A stretch of 64,000 bases of DNA, taken from contig OX438749.1 of NCBI GenBank assembly GCA_949316235.1, forward strand, positions 18,058,414-18,122,413. The letters are read 5' to 3'. The notes beneath the pieces were generated by a model that ran no database searches, had not been told where the DNA came from, and saw only the letters and a list, made by a program, of their open reading frames with translations. The position numbers and the translations under genes were made by a program. Source of the DNA: Oegoconia quadripuncta. Taxonomy: Eukaryota; Arthropoda; Insecta; Lepidoptera; Autostichidae. This document shows positions 50,746 through 62,312 of this stretch, in pieces; position 1 is the first letter of the stretch; every line of letters starts with the position of its first letter.

Positions 50746-51234
50746 TCACAGCACAGGAATTAGAAACATTATAATCCAGAGGCATTCTTAAAAATTTTAA
50801 TGACACGAGCTGGGACTAGTGATGCTTTATTTTAGCTTACTGTACATAGTCGTATCTAACTCGATGTATATTTATTATGCTATATTCCTTAAGGAAATTT
50901 ACTTTTTAAGCAAAATGTTCAATAATAAAAAAAAGTGCTAGATTAGTTCTGCGGCGGACGATAGAATATAATAGTTATAAAAAATATATTCCTACAACTT
51001 TTAAAAGCTAATTAAAATAAACTAACAAAGACAAGGTTTTTTGAATCCTATAGCTTTTATTGATATGCAAGAGCGTGTCGCCTTTATTTGTTACCGCAGC
51101 CATGCATGTGCCATTTTGTTTTTTTTTTTCATTTTCATCATGTTTAATCCTTGCGCAACGTCTTCTCGTCCAAAATAGCTCAGTAGGTACTTGAATACGA
51201 AAGTTATTAAACAATGTGCATTAATTTATGTTAT

Positions 51235-51522
51235 TAAAGCATTTAAATGTCCGCCTGGCTAGCTACCACCATCCTATCTAAATCTGCCGCCAAGCAACAA
51301 TAGCGAGATAAACGGCAAAAATTTGCGACATAACGTAAAAATTTTTACATAGTACGACTGTTCTATGTTATAGCATTATTGTTTTCCGGTTGTCAGCGAT
51401 AAGATAGCCAGTTCCCCAAATGTGTTGGGGTTTCCGGGTCAGTACGCTTCCACCTTCGACTTCATCTTCACTTAACATCAGGTGTGATTGAGGTCAAGTG
51501 CCAACCCGTTGTGCATAAAAAA
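51235..51522 (+). repeat. SINE S2, head missing, small internal insertion
   Basis: Runs from ATTTAAATGTCCGCCTGGCT to GTTGTGCATAAAAAAATAAA. About 65 bases at 51303-51368 (AGCGAGATAAACGGC ... GACTGTTCTATG) are absent from the other copies. Confidence 0.7.
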
Positions 51523-51529
51523 ATAAAAA

Positions 51530-51915
51530 ACTTTCTCACGAGCTTCATAAGAAATCTCAAAGTCAAAGCTATGGAGAGGGCGGTGCTTGGAGTTTCATAA
51601 TAACAGATCGTGTTCGATCGAATCAGGAAAGAACCAATCCCGAACGAGTCAATATAGCCCAGCGGATTAGTAACTTGATGTGGCATTGGGCAGGGTACGT
51701 AGCTCGAAGAACTAATAGCCGGTGGGGCATTAAAGTTCTCGAGTGGAGACCACGCACCGGCAAGCGCAGCGTAGGACATCCACTCACAAGGTGGACAGAC
51801 GACCTGACAAAGGTCGCGGGAATTCGCTGAATGTATGCCGCTTCCAACCAGCCACTTTGGAAATCTATGGAGGATGCATATGAGCACCAGTGGACGTCCT
51901 GTGGCTGATATGATG
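51530..51915 (+). pseudogene. RTE-clade LINE, 3' end
   Basis: The plus-strand frame reads IAQRISNLMWHWAGYVARRT, RWGIKVLEWRPRTGKRSVGH and LTRWTDDLTKVAG, the typical RTE C-terminus. A stop, then PLWKSMEDAYEHQWTSCG, follows. It ends in a (ATG)n tail (TATGATGATGATG). A 5'-truncated, inactive copy. Confidence 0.72.
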
Positions 51916-52005
51916 ATGATGATTTTTAAATAAAATTCCCCAATCCACTGATGTATGTAACGATGTAATGAAATTGTCATACGAATATTAACTATTATTT
52001 ATATA

Positions 52006-52338
52006 CAGGGTGTCCCTGGAAGTATGGATCAAATCGAACAGGGGCATGGGGAAGGTCATTCCCAAACTTTTTAACCCTATGAATGTCGGTGCCATTTTTG
52101 ACGGTTCAAAAGTTATGATCAATTTTTTACATTTTCATATTATCGAATAGTGCTTATACAAAAAAAATTTTTAAAAGAAAACTAGCAAAGCTATCAGCTT
52201 AATTTTTTAATTAAAAATAATTAATTAATTTTTTTTTCTTATTTATTTTTTTTTTTAATTTTTTTTTTCAGCTTAAGTTTGGGAATGACCTTCCCCATGC
52301 CCCTGTTCGATTTGATCCATACTTCCAGGGACACCCTG
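52006..52338. mobile_element. Palindromic MITE, mariner-type (TA flanks)
   Basis: 333 bp with TA on both sides. Inverted arms of about 65 bases start CAGGGTGTCCCTGGAAGTAT. The AT-rich centre has no ORF. Confidence 0.85.
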
Positions 52339-52349
52339 TATACGGGTAT

Positions 52350-52500
52350 AACTTGACTTGACCTCAATCACACCATATTAAGTGAAGATGAGGCCGAAAG
52401 TGGAAGCGTACTGACCCAGAAAACCCATCTTATTTGGGGAACTGGCTATGTTATCTCTAACAACTGGAACATAACAATGTTATTAACCTTGCTTTTCTAC
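52350..52500 (-). repeat. SINE S2 fragment
   Basis: The middle and 3' part of S2 on the minus strand (TTGACCTCAATCACACCATA ... GGAACTGGCTATGTTATCTC). It directly follows the MITE. Confidence 0.6.
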
Positions 52501-53165
52501 TACAGTGTACTATGGAAGAGTAATTGAAATGCGGATGTTTTACAAGGACAAGAAATAAGAGGGTGACATGTACCTATACACTCTTGTTTCTTTTTGTTTA
52601 ATATCTATTTGAAACTAATATGTCGAACCTAATATGGCGTTTAATATCACCCTAACATTCTAACAGGACAAGTGTTTCGTTAGATAGCTGTATCCTTGGT
52701 TGCGAAATCTGTATCACGCATGGCCCGGCCCACTTTATATACCAGGTGTGGTACTTTGGCCGACACACGTGCTTTAGACCACTAGACCTGCGCGCGCGGC
52801 AGTCATGATCGCTAAGGTATGTAGCTAGATTAAACAAAGGGTTGATTTTGGAAAAGTTTGGTGATAGTTTTCTATTTAGAGTATGAAATAATTTATGCAA
52901 TTGTATGTACTATACACGAGTGCATAATTTAGTCACCTGCTCTTTTCCCATTATTTGAGTACGAGGCAATGTATGTAACTCTTTTAAAATATGACTAGTA
53001 GGTAATAGTCGCCTTTGAAGGTCCCATTTTATTAAAATTTCGTGGTTATTAAAAAGAATTATGTAAAATGCTGAACGTAATTATAGCGCGAGGATAATAC
53101 ATTGATTGCTATTGTTAACATCCTCCATCCTTTCTTTGGTCGTCGCCTGTCTTCATCCACATCTA

Positions 53166-53600
53166 TAAAAACCGTCCAAGTGCGTGTCGGGTCACGTACA
53201 GTGCAGGGTTCCGTACTTGCCCTCAAATATGCGGACTTAGAAAGTTTTTTTTTTCAAATAATATAAGTTTTACGACCATTATGCATTAACTTGTAAAACC
53301 TTGCTTACCTTTAAAATTATAAAAAATTTTCACGTATCCAAAACCAACCGTCTGGCTTTTAGGGCATAGGGAGGCACTCGAATCTTTGCATATAACAAAT
53401 ATTACATATATATAAAAGACAATTTTCTCCCCACTTCACGTATAGGGGAGGTACCCAAGACAAATATATTTTTCAAGATTTATTCGATGTTAATTTCAAC
53501 AAAATACCTTTATCCCGCCATTTCTAAGAAAACGGGCCTTGACACACGGATGGCCTTAACTTGACAGACTACGGACGACAGTGGCGTGCCTAGGGTTTCA
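53166..53600 (+). repeat. Interspersed repeat with CCAAGTGCGTGTCGGG start
   Basis: ACCGTCCAAGTGCGTGTCGG and GTGCAGGGTTCCGTACTTGC, then a diverged body. A 20-base relative of the start recurs at about 54155. This opening is common among lepidopteran repeats. Confidence 0.5.
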
Positions 53601-53704
53601 GATAGCGCAAGCCCGAGTAATATTTGATGAATGATTTGTGGTTTTTACACAATTAATGAAGTTAAATACATCTTATTGCCTTTCTGGTCAATCTGTAGGG
53701 TCAT

Positions 53705-53980
53705 TTAATAAATAAATAAATATCTTTGCACATACACACAGCGCCATCTAGTTCCACACTAAGCAACTAGGCTTGTATTATAGATACCAGATGGTTGATA
53801 AACTACACAAATAATTTTTTTTGTATATAAATACATATATAAATGAAAAACATCCATAACTCGGGAACACATGTCTGTATTCATCATACAAACATATGCT
53901 CCTAGCGGGATTCGAACCCGCGACCTTTTGGTATAGCAGCAGAGTTTCTAACCACTACACCAAACAGGTCGTCAAGTGGT
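53705..53980 (-). repeat. SINE family S1, uninterrupted
   Basis: Minus-strand copy with an intact head (GCGGGATTCGAACCCGCGAC as the box-B region, CACTACACCAAACAGGTCGT as the start). It serves as the reference for the split copy at 30905-33815. Confidence 0.8.
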
Positions 53981-54372
53981 GTCAAATTTGATTTGCAAAT
54001 CCGGTACTGTTTAAAGATTAATAGAGTTCGAAGTTGATGTCCTGATCGAGTGTTTTGCGAGAAAGGCATGCTGGGCTTTTAGGCTTATATCAAGGTACCG
54101 CCACTGACGGACAAAAAGGTTTATAAGAGTTTCTTTTAAAGCACGTGACCCTAAGAAACCGGCCAAGTGCATGCGTGCCGAATCAGGCAATGACTGTTGT
54201 GTACTATATAGACATATACATATTTATTTGACATCACACACATACCTACATTTATTTATCAACCGTTGTACCATGTTGAAATTATCTAACGGTTTGTGTC
54301 CTGTTAAAGAGAAGAACAGGAGTTCCAACAGTTGTTTTGTGATTGATGATTACACCCAACTCTTTATTGTAG

Positions 54373-54546
54373 CTATTTATGTTAAGCTGCGCATGCGCCG
54401 CAGTGGCGGCGGCGCCGGGTATCTACGATGGGTTCGGCTACGCTGCGCCCGCTCTCGCCGCCCCTTTGGGACATGCGTACGCGCCGGCGATCGCCGCGCC
54501 CATTGCTCACTACGCAGCGCCGGTCGTCAAATCAGTCGCAGCACCT
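54373..54546 (+). CDS. Cuticular protein exon 2: signal peptide end and Ala/Pro region
   Basis: Acceptor TTTATTGTAG ends at 54372 and donor GTAAGT starts at 54547. 58 codons. An in-frame ATG at 54379 exists but would cut the signal peptide short; I prefer a spliced upstream start. Confidence 0.82.
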
Positions 54547-57500
54547 GTAAGTTATTCTGTGACGTTCATTTATTTTTTTGTTTATAATATTACATTAATT
54601 TTCCAACTGGTCGGAGGAGGCCTGGGATAGAGAGCCGTGGAGAGAGAGGAGGGTGGCCTTTGCCCAGCAGTGGGACAGTATGGGCTCCTAATAATAATAA
54701 TACATAAATGTAATGACAGTTTGACACCAATTATCAGACTCCAGCACGAGACTTTATGATGTACAGCGTACTATTTCACATTAGTCACAATTTGTTGTCA
54801 AGAGACATTGTCGGTTTTCAGGCATATAACCTGTTAGATGGTTTCCTTTTCCTATGTAGGTATTAACCTATTAAGAATACTCGACCAATTCTACTTGACC
54901 TATTGGTGTATATGACTTTGAAACCAAAAGTTGCGGGTTCGTTCCGAATAGGGGTAAATTTTTGTGTAATGTATATGAATGTTTATTCTAGAGTCATGAA
55001 TGTTTAATATAAATGTATGTTTATGCTTTATTTAACCGTAGAATCATGCCATATACTTATCCTAAATTATTATTGATTGTTGGTGTACCTATAAAAAATT
55101 ATTTGAAGCTAGCAATCTGCCATCGCCAGCGACCCACCTTGATGGGCAGCAGCATAGCTATAAATTATAATAGGGTTTCTGTACTTATCTATACACTACT
55201 ACTACCATCAGGTTAGTAATAAATAATAGTAATATGACTGTATGTGCAGATGTTACTAAAAAGTTAAGCGTGATGGACCGCTTCCAAATTTTCCGAAAGA
55301 TATAAACCGATTCTATAATGAAACTTTATACGTATAAGCAGGATACACAGATCTAACGAGTCAGTAGAAAACATTTTCAATAAATAAATAAATAATAATA
55401 AGATATCTTCAGACATACACACAGCGCCATCTAGTTCCACACTAAGAAACTAAGCTTGTATTATAGATACCAGATGCTTGATAAACTACACAAACACATT
55501 TTTTTTGTAAATCATCCAATAAATGAAAAACATCCATAACTCGGGAACACAGTCTGTATTCATCATAAAAATTCGAACCCGCGACCTTTTGGTATAACAC
55601 CAGAGTTTCTAACCACTACACCAAACAGGTCGTCTATCACCAATCGGTCGATGATATGATGAAGCGTGTTTGAAGATCTCGTTATTAGCGTCTTAGGTAA
55701 GATAGAGATAAAGTCGCAAGCTCAATACTATTTCTTTTAAACAGTAGTTTAAATACACAACAGTATCTCATTTCATTTCATTTTCATTTTAACACTTTAT
55801 TGCATATATAAGTATACAAACATACATTAAACAAACATAGGACAGAAATTACAATACACAAAAGGCGAGCTTATCTCTGTAAGAGATTTCTTCCAGCAAA
55901 CCCTCGGAAGGAAAAATGAAATTAAAATATTTTATTGCAGACAAAGAGCGATACTTACAAATATAGAACAAAACATTAACAAAACATCACTGTCATAGGA
56001 ACACAATTGACAAAAGATAAAACATTGAGATTTATAGCAATAATGGTTTGAATATAAAATTATTTTATAAGACAAAAAATATATAGATATTAAACACAAT
56101 ATATACATAATATAAAGGCCTACATACTAAAATACATATTAATAAATACCTACGTATAATATATATAATATATCAAATACATCAAATACTTATATAGATA
56201 TCTATAAATAGTATCTCAAATGTCAGTTTGAGTTCATCTTATCATATCATCAACGTCCGAATACACGAACGCTCCTTAAATATCATGATGCCGTTGACAT
56301 TCAAAGCGACGGAATGATATTTAAGGGTCTCTTAAAGAAGCGTTTGCGTATTCGGTCGTTAATGTTTCATTGCGTATAACAATTTTTTCTTTTAGGTCGT
56401 TCATGCCGAGGTCGTCGACCCTAATCCAGCATACAGCTTCTCTTACGGCGTGGCGGACCCAGCGACGGGAGATCAGAAGGACGCGTCGGAAACCCTCCAG
56501 AACGGCGTGGTTCATGGCTCCTACAGCCTGGTGGAGCCTGACGGCCACGTGAGAAGGGTCACTTACACCGCGGATAAGATTAACGGATTCAACGCTGTGG
56601 TGGAGAGGACGGGTGCTGGCGCGCATGCGGTGAGTAGACAGCAAATGGTAAACGGAGACTGAGATTCATTCACATCTCAAGTCTTACTTACGTCCCCAAT
56701 TGATGGATTCCTGTCAGATTAGTGGTCACCTGACAGTCATGGTTTTCAAGCTGCAACCAGGACCAATTGTTTAACGTGCTCTTCGAAGCTTGCAAACACT
56801 GCTAGATATTCTGTTGGCTGACCTGTTGGCTATCTTTGTAAAATGAAAATCAATAGCGAAACATTCCTGTTTCAAAAGTGAATATTATAAATGTAAACGT
56901 GTTTTAAAAACAAACAAACAAAATATTCTTTATTGTACAACAATAAGAAGTATAACAATGATAAATAAGAAAAAGGGTATAGATTATATTCGTACTAGAT
57001 TATATCGTCGTTCGTTATAGATATGATTCGTACTGCATGGGAGAGTGGCTACACGACTGGCAGCGTTACCTCGCTGTATACAACGAGGTAACATTGCTCT
57101 AGCAATGCTAATACGCTCCTTGAATGTTGCTAATTTTCAATTTATAGTTATTTACACAGAGGTAGTTGGATAAAGACTGGATATAACAATTAATTTTTTG
57201 ATCCCAAGAAAATAACCCAATTTTGCATTTAGAGAGCATACCGATAGTGTAGAGCGAGCAGGTGGAAGTCTGTGGTCTCTACCTACCCCTACGGGAAACA
57301 ATGTGACTTTATGTATGTAGAGCTAGGCGCGTCCTCGCGTACGGGTCTATACATGTTTGTCCTGTTTCGCGGCATACAAATTACTGCATCACTCACATAG
57401 TACAGTTAGAAAATAAAAAGGTACTTAGAAATAGAGAGTGATGGGACTCGACTGGTAACATACAGCCGACCTGGCAAAGTGTAGTTCCATTGTAGTTGTC

Positions 57501-59115
57501 AAAGTTGTCTTCTTTGTAAATGTTTGTGGATAATCAGGCCGGTCACAACCTTTACATCGAGAGCGTTTTATGTATACCTGATCACGAGGTAGAATTTGAA
57601 AATTGGAAAAGAAAACTTACCAACTCAGCAATGATGAAGCATTTTCACTGAATTTGGGTAAAATAGGTTGTGTTATGATTGTATTGGTTCGATTCCCAGG
57701 CAGGCCATGTACCAATGAGGGAGCGTCGGTGTCTCCTAATCTGGGAGGTCCGGGTTCGATTCCCAGGCAGGCCATGTACTAATGAGTTTTTAAATTTAAC
57801 TTAATTCCTTGTGTACATTTATCCGACTGCTCTTAAACGGTGAAAGAAAGCATTCGTAGAACAACAAAGGAAACCTGCATGTCTTGACAAATAAAAATTC
57901 AAAGGCATGTGGAGTCACCCGCATTGGGCCAAGGCCTATATCCCTGCAGTGCGATATTTACGGGCTGAGATGACCCAATAATTGATTTAATTAATTAATT
58001 AAACTAGTAATTAACATGGCTAACGAAGTTGATTAGAAGGGAAAACCGCAACGGTGCTGGTGTACAAAAAAAATATAAACTTTAAGCACACGCAGTGGGC
58101 TTGTCTAGTGGAATTTACGGTGCGCGCGTTAAAGTCTTTTGTACGGTCTGATTTGATTACATGTCGTTGACTTGCGGTTCATTGTTTACATCATTGCATT
58201 AGTAATAGGAAATCTTTTGTTTACACAACTCTGTGGTTTACAGAAGAATAAAAGTATATACTACACACCCACCGACAATTCCTAAAATATAAAATTCCTT
58301 TGCCTTGCCTTAAATGGTAACAAAGAAACTATGTCAATATTTTTCATAAGGTTTCTGTTGATATACAAAATCTTCCTTTCAATAAATTTAAAGATACATA
58401 AACAGAAACTTATTGAGAAAGCATATTATAAAATATCAGACTATTTAGATGATAATCATCTCTGGACGTAGCCAGCTCGTTCGCATGCCAGGTCATTTTA
58501 CAATTAATAATGAAATTGGTTCACTATCCACTACACAAATCGGTCGGCGAATGTATGTACTCATAAGTTGTCATATATGCAGAGTTAGGTCACTACCGGT
58601 CATTTTCTTTGAATCGTTCGATCACATTAAGACACGTCAGTCCCTAATTCAAGAATAGAATAGAATTGAACATTTCGACATTGAAAGATGTTTCAGTACG
58701 AAGTATTTTCAAAGAGACCTGTTTAATTGTATATATTTATTCGTCAGCCATTAGTCATTTAACCTATTACTACATTAAACATGTATGTATAAAACAGTTA
58801 GTAGATGTAAAGTTTGTTAAAAGTGAGTGTGTATAGGTAAAAATCCGCAGAGCTGTTCATTTCTGCCAGAACCATGTGACTCGTATTCATAATTCGATAG
58901 TAATCAGTTTATTCGTGCAATTAACTAAATTGAGAAATGTTCCAATCACTTCTTAAAATGACAACTTTAAATGCTACATAGAACTTATTCTCCAACAGGT
59001 CGCAGCACCGGTAGCAGTCGCTCCAGTAGCGAAGGTGGTTGCCCCGGCGCCGGTGGCTGTGGCCGCCCCGGTCGCCAGGTATACCCTCCCAGCCGTCGCC
59101 CACCCGTGGGGCTAA
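54373..59115 (+). CDS. Cuticular protein, RR-2 (Rebers-Riddiford) type; first short exon not found
   Basis: Exons 54373-54546, 56396-56629 and 58999-59115 join in phase 0, giving 174 residues and a stop at 59113-59115. The first part gives the end of a signal peptide ([16 protein letters not shown]); the first few residues must come from a small upstream exon, the usual layout in this family. Next are Ala/Pro repeats, then the extended RR-2 chitin-binding domain in exon 56396 ([49 protein letters not shown]), then a Val/Ala/Pro tail. RR-2 proteins are secreted by epidermis and bind chitin in hard cuticle (family knowledge). Confidence 0.9.
54608..54705 (+). repeat. LINE 3' tail fragment in cuticular gene intron
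   Basis: GGAGGCCTGGGATAGAGAGC ... CCTTTGCCCAGCAGTGGGAC followed by (ATA)n. This is the wording of a LINE ORF end with a microsatellite tail. Confidence 0.55.
54885..55910. repeat. Three repeat copies in cuticular gene intron 54547-56395
   Basis: 54885-55040: degenerate S1 SINE, plus strand. 55375-55645: S1 SINE, minus strand, head intact (CACCAAACAGGTCGTC). 55780-55910: minus-strand LINE/SINE 3' end (TTTAACACTTTATTGCATAT ... GAGCTTATCTCTGTAAGAGA). The rest of the intron is AT-rich. Confidence 0.65.
56250..56370. repeat. Imperfect inverted repeat 25 bases before an exon
   Basis: Left arm CGTCCGAATACACGAACGCT then CTTAAATATCAT; the right arm is its near-complement with a 12-base extra stretch. 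It ends near 56370, close to the acceptor at 56395. Foldback relic. Confidence 0.65.
56396..56629 (+). CDS. Cuticular protein exon 3: RR-2 chitin-binding domain
   Basis: Acceptor TTCTTTTAG ends at 56395 and donor GTGAGT starts at 56630. 78 codons. The whole extended RR-2 consensus lies in this exon, including the aromatic YSFSY and the [12 protein letters not shown] core that contact chitin. Confidence 0.92.
56915..57000 (-). repeat. LINE/SINE 3' end fragment
   Basis: (AAAC)n followed by TATTCTTTATTGTACAACAA, a minus-strand 3' end, in intron 56630-58998. Confidence 0.45.
57685..57980 (+). repeat. SINE family S3 with partially duplicated head
   Basis: Full body from GGGAGCGTCGGTGTCTCCTA to GTGCGATATTTACGGGCTGA. 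The box-B segment GGTTCGATTCCCAGGCAGGC...AATGAG occurs twice, at about 57688 and 57752. Confidence 0.75.
58335..58495 (+). pseudogene. CR1-type LINE 3' fragment
   Basis: The plus-strand frame reads [17 protein letters not shown], then stop codons, same family as 37490-37925. Lies in cuticular gene intron 56630-58998. Confidence 0.6.
58999..59115 (+). CDS. Cuticular protein last exon: Val/Ala/Pro tail
   Basis: Acceptor CTCCAACAG ends at 58998. It reads [20 protein letters not shown] and ends [12 protein letters not shown], stop TAA. AAPV-type repeats are common in RR-2 cuticular proteins. Confidence 0.88.
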   Translation, partial: VAAPVAVAPVAKVVAPAPVAVAAPVARYTLPAVAHPWG

Positions 59116-59917
59116 ATGACTCCACGACCCGACATATCCCGCTGTATTGCTAAATGAACAATTATTGAAATGCTAGTATAAGAACGAGATTGAAGACGAA
59201 TTGAGAGGGCCAGAAAAGTAATTTAGAACTTTGGGGATTTCAATATTACTATGTTGGTGTAAGAGCCTGTACCCACGGACGTTGTAAGATGCTAATCTGA
59301 CGTATATGCATTACAAAGTATGAAAACGCTCACTCCGCTGTTGCCGCGTGCTATATACCGGCGTTTCCGCTTTACAGATGCGGGGTCGATTCGGGCGAAT
59401 GAATTGCGATCTTATTGTTTACGCTATAATTGCGTTGCGTCAGCGTTTACACATCCGTTTGTAAATCTCTAAAAAACTTCTGTCATATAAGAAATGAGCC
59501 CAATCATTTGTTTTTTTTTGTGACGTAAGCAAGGAAACGTGATGTGATATTTATGAATAAGTAAGGTAGAATTTTTGTTGAAAATTTGTAACTTGGAAAG
59601 TGTTGGAATTCCTGAAATTTAGTAACTTTATTATTTCGGGTCGCAACCGTATGTACTCTTTAAATAGAAACGAAGTCAAACTAGAATAGATACTTTTTTG
59701 GTTGAGTCATAGGTATGATGTTATATGGTTGTTGTGTTGATTTGTTGATACATTTAGTACAAGTTGATTACCCTCATTTACCAATACAGCAGCGACAATG
59801 CACGCTCTGGATGTATGCTACTGACTCATTGTTTATTCATGTACCGCTTTGACTGTTGCCTGCGGATGTGATCTTGGCGCATTGTATTTTGTAAATATAT
59901 TGTATACCTAGTTGATA

Positions 59918-59923
59918 AATAAA
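59918..59923 (+). terminator. Candidate polyadenylation signal of the cuticular gene
   Basis: AATAAA within GATAAATAAATGCAG, about 800 bases after the stop; the first clear signal downstream. Confidence 0.5.
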
Positions 59924-60029
59924 TGCAGTTTTTGCAGTATTATTCTGTTGTTTTTGCATGAACATAAAACCTTGTAGTATTATGCAGTATTATTATGTTG
60001 TTTTAGTTAAGGTCATGAAAATAAAACCT

Positions 60030-60345
60030 GTAAGAAGAGGAGGAAGTTTTTAAAGTATCGACTCGTAAGGTGTACAGAGTAAGGAATGTCACCAAATTAG
60101 AATTCATAAAAGATATATTCCGTGGGATAAAATTACACTTGAAATAACAAATCACAACACTGACTCCCCCTGAGAAGAAGTCTATGTCCATGCTTATTTA
60201 TCATTCAGATAGTCAGAAATTTTATAATAGGCTTTTGTGCATACTGTCTGTTTTATGGTTTTGAATTTATTTAAAGGCAAATTTTGAATGTCAACCGCAT
60301 CTGTATGAGAGACATTGGCACAAGTTTTCAGCTTGTATTCAGCTG
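60030..60345 (-). pseudogene. CR1-type LINE 3' fragment
   Basis: Minus-strand piece related to 37490-37925 (TTGAATTTATTTAAAGGCAA, TTTTGAATGTCAACCGCATC), strongly decayed. Confidence 0.5.
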
Positions 60346-61961
60346 TAGGTAATTCAATCAGAGCATTGAGTAGATATATTTATATGTTTGGAATGTAAAA
60401 TCAATACGAACAAATTGATTTTTTAAAGATTTTCTTGATATCCGTTTGACCATAATCTCACCTGATGGAAAGTGACCACATATTGAAGGTGGCCTCACAC
60501 GATCTCAGTAAATCGTAATCACCTGGTCTTAAAGATCCTAGGATCAAGATGATTACGGAAAGACTGACGCCGAAAGGGACCCATGTCTTTGCTATTCGCG
60601 TTATGAATGAAGAGCCCAACTACAAATGTGTGATAATGACAATGCTATACTGACCATTGACCAACCCCTTCGTGTCTAGTCCCGAAATGAAATAGTGATG
60701 AAGATTAAGATTTTGCAATTCCAATGAACACTCTACTTTACCTCTTGATTGATAGTGACGGTATTTTGTAGCAGCTATAGTTAATTGATAGTTTTCATCG
60801 AGATTTCTTTCTTCTTCAAGTTAAGAGCATATATTATGCTCTTGTCGGTGGAGTAATACCCCCGAACATGTCATATAGAAAATTCGCATTGAGAGTTTTG
60901 GCTCTTCATTCATAACTGCTACTGAATTCGATAATTCCTCGTACACAACATTAATAAGTGTTCGCTTCAAACGTAGGATCCCTTCCTGTGCAGAAATACC
61001 GGACGGATACGCACATACGAATGCCGCCACATATTCTAATATCTTACAATTTTGTTATAATTTTTTATTTATTTTTGTCTCCCTGTAAATGACTAGTTAC
61101 AAGCTAGATAATAGAAATCACTATATCATGAATGAGTGTTCTGATAAACTTATATACGTTTTTGTGACACCTGTAATTATATCTTTGTAACTTTTTACAT
61201 AAATAAATAAATACTAATACTCAACGAAATGTCTCCCATAAAATTATTTTGGATATTTGATTAAGATATTTACCTATTTCCGTAAACATTGGCAAACGAA
61301 AATATTAATTTTGTATGATTTCAAATGGTATTGTAATGTAGGTTCAATCCCTTCTACAGATGTAGACACCGACTTGTTAAAAACATATAGCTATTTTAAA
61401 AGTCCACATTCCCTCGAAATGTCAGTGTGCAATGTTATTCGTGGCAGCTAATTGATAAATGCTGACACTGAACGAACCCTACATTCGGACGTCGAAGGAA
61501 AAATTCTTGAAATACTGGTTCCAATTCAATACCCGCCACTTTTTACACCATCAAGTGATTGGGTAACATTATCCTTTGCTCTTGCTAGATCCTTATATGG
61601 ATATATATTTATTTGCATGTTTTTGCCTTGGCCTTATTAAGAAATTGATCTAAGCAGGTCGCAAACTTTATTTCTAATTAAACTCACCGAGCTAAATTTA
61701 ATGGTAGATACGCTCGGAACATAGGCAAAATAAAGCGTTCCTCATAAAAATCATAAAATTTTAGAGATATCAATTTTGCGTTTGATTGAAGTACCTTGGC
61801 CACCGTTCTTATCACTATTTTACAAAATGCATTTCGGTGAGTGTGTGATAGACTTAGAATTGCACGATCCTAATCCACCGTCGATTTTCATCTTCGCACA
61901 AACAACTAAGCTCAGGCCTCTTCGTTATCACCCATATTTCATCATAAATATGTCAAATAAA

Positions 61962-62312
61962 AGCTTTTTTTTATCCACAACGGGTTAGCACTTCCGACCG
62001 ACTCACATCGACCGCAATCACACCCGATGTTAAGTGAAGATGAGGCCGAAGGTGGAATCGTACTGAGCCGGAAACCCCATCTTATTTGGGGGACTGGCAA
62101 TCACGTCTCTGATAACCGGAACACAACAATGCTATTATACCATTGCTGTTTGGCGGCAGACTTAGGACGGTGGTAGCTAGGTAGGCGGACATTCTTAAAA
62201 TGTTCTACCACCAACCAAACCGAGTACTAAACATGTTCCCCGCTGGCGATCGAATCCGCGACCTCCGATTCGTAAACTCTAAGTTTGTTTACATTGAGCC
62301 ATGGAGGCGGTC
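61962..62312 (-). repeat. SINE family S2, near full length
   Basis: Minus-strand copy from TTTATCCACAACGGGTTAGC to the head TTTACATTGAGCCATGGAGG. A short extra stretch (CCGACCGACTCACATCG) lies near the 3' end. Confidence 0.78.

Larger units (their letters stand above)
43204..54372. other. Intergenic stretch, repeats only
   Basis: No convincing gene between the ATPase stop and the cuticular protein exon. A pentamer run (CGAGT)4 is near 44077-44096. The short first exon and promoter of the cuticular gene must lie in this interval or its 3' part, but I could not place them. Confidence 0.55.

Noticed and set aside
54171..54587. 138-codon frame overlapping the cuticular exon
   Set aside because: It uses the wrong frame through the Ala/Pro exon and reads through the donor at 54547.
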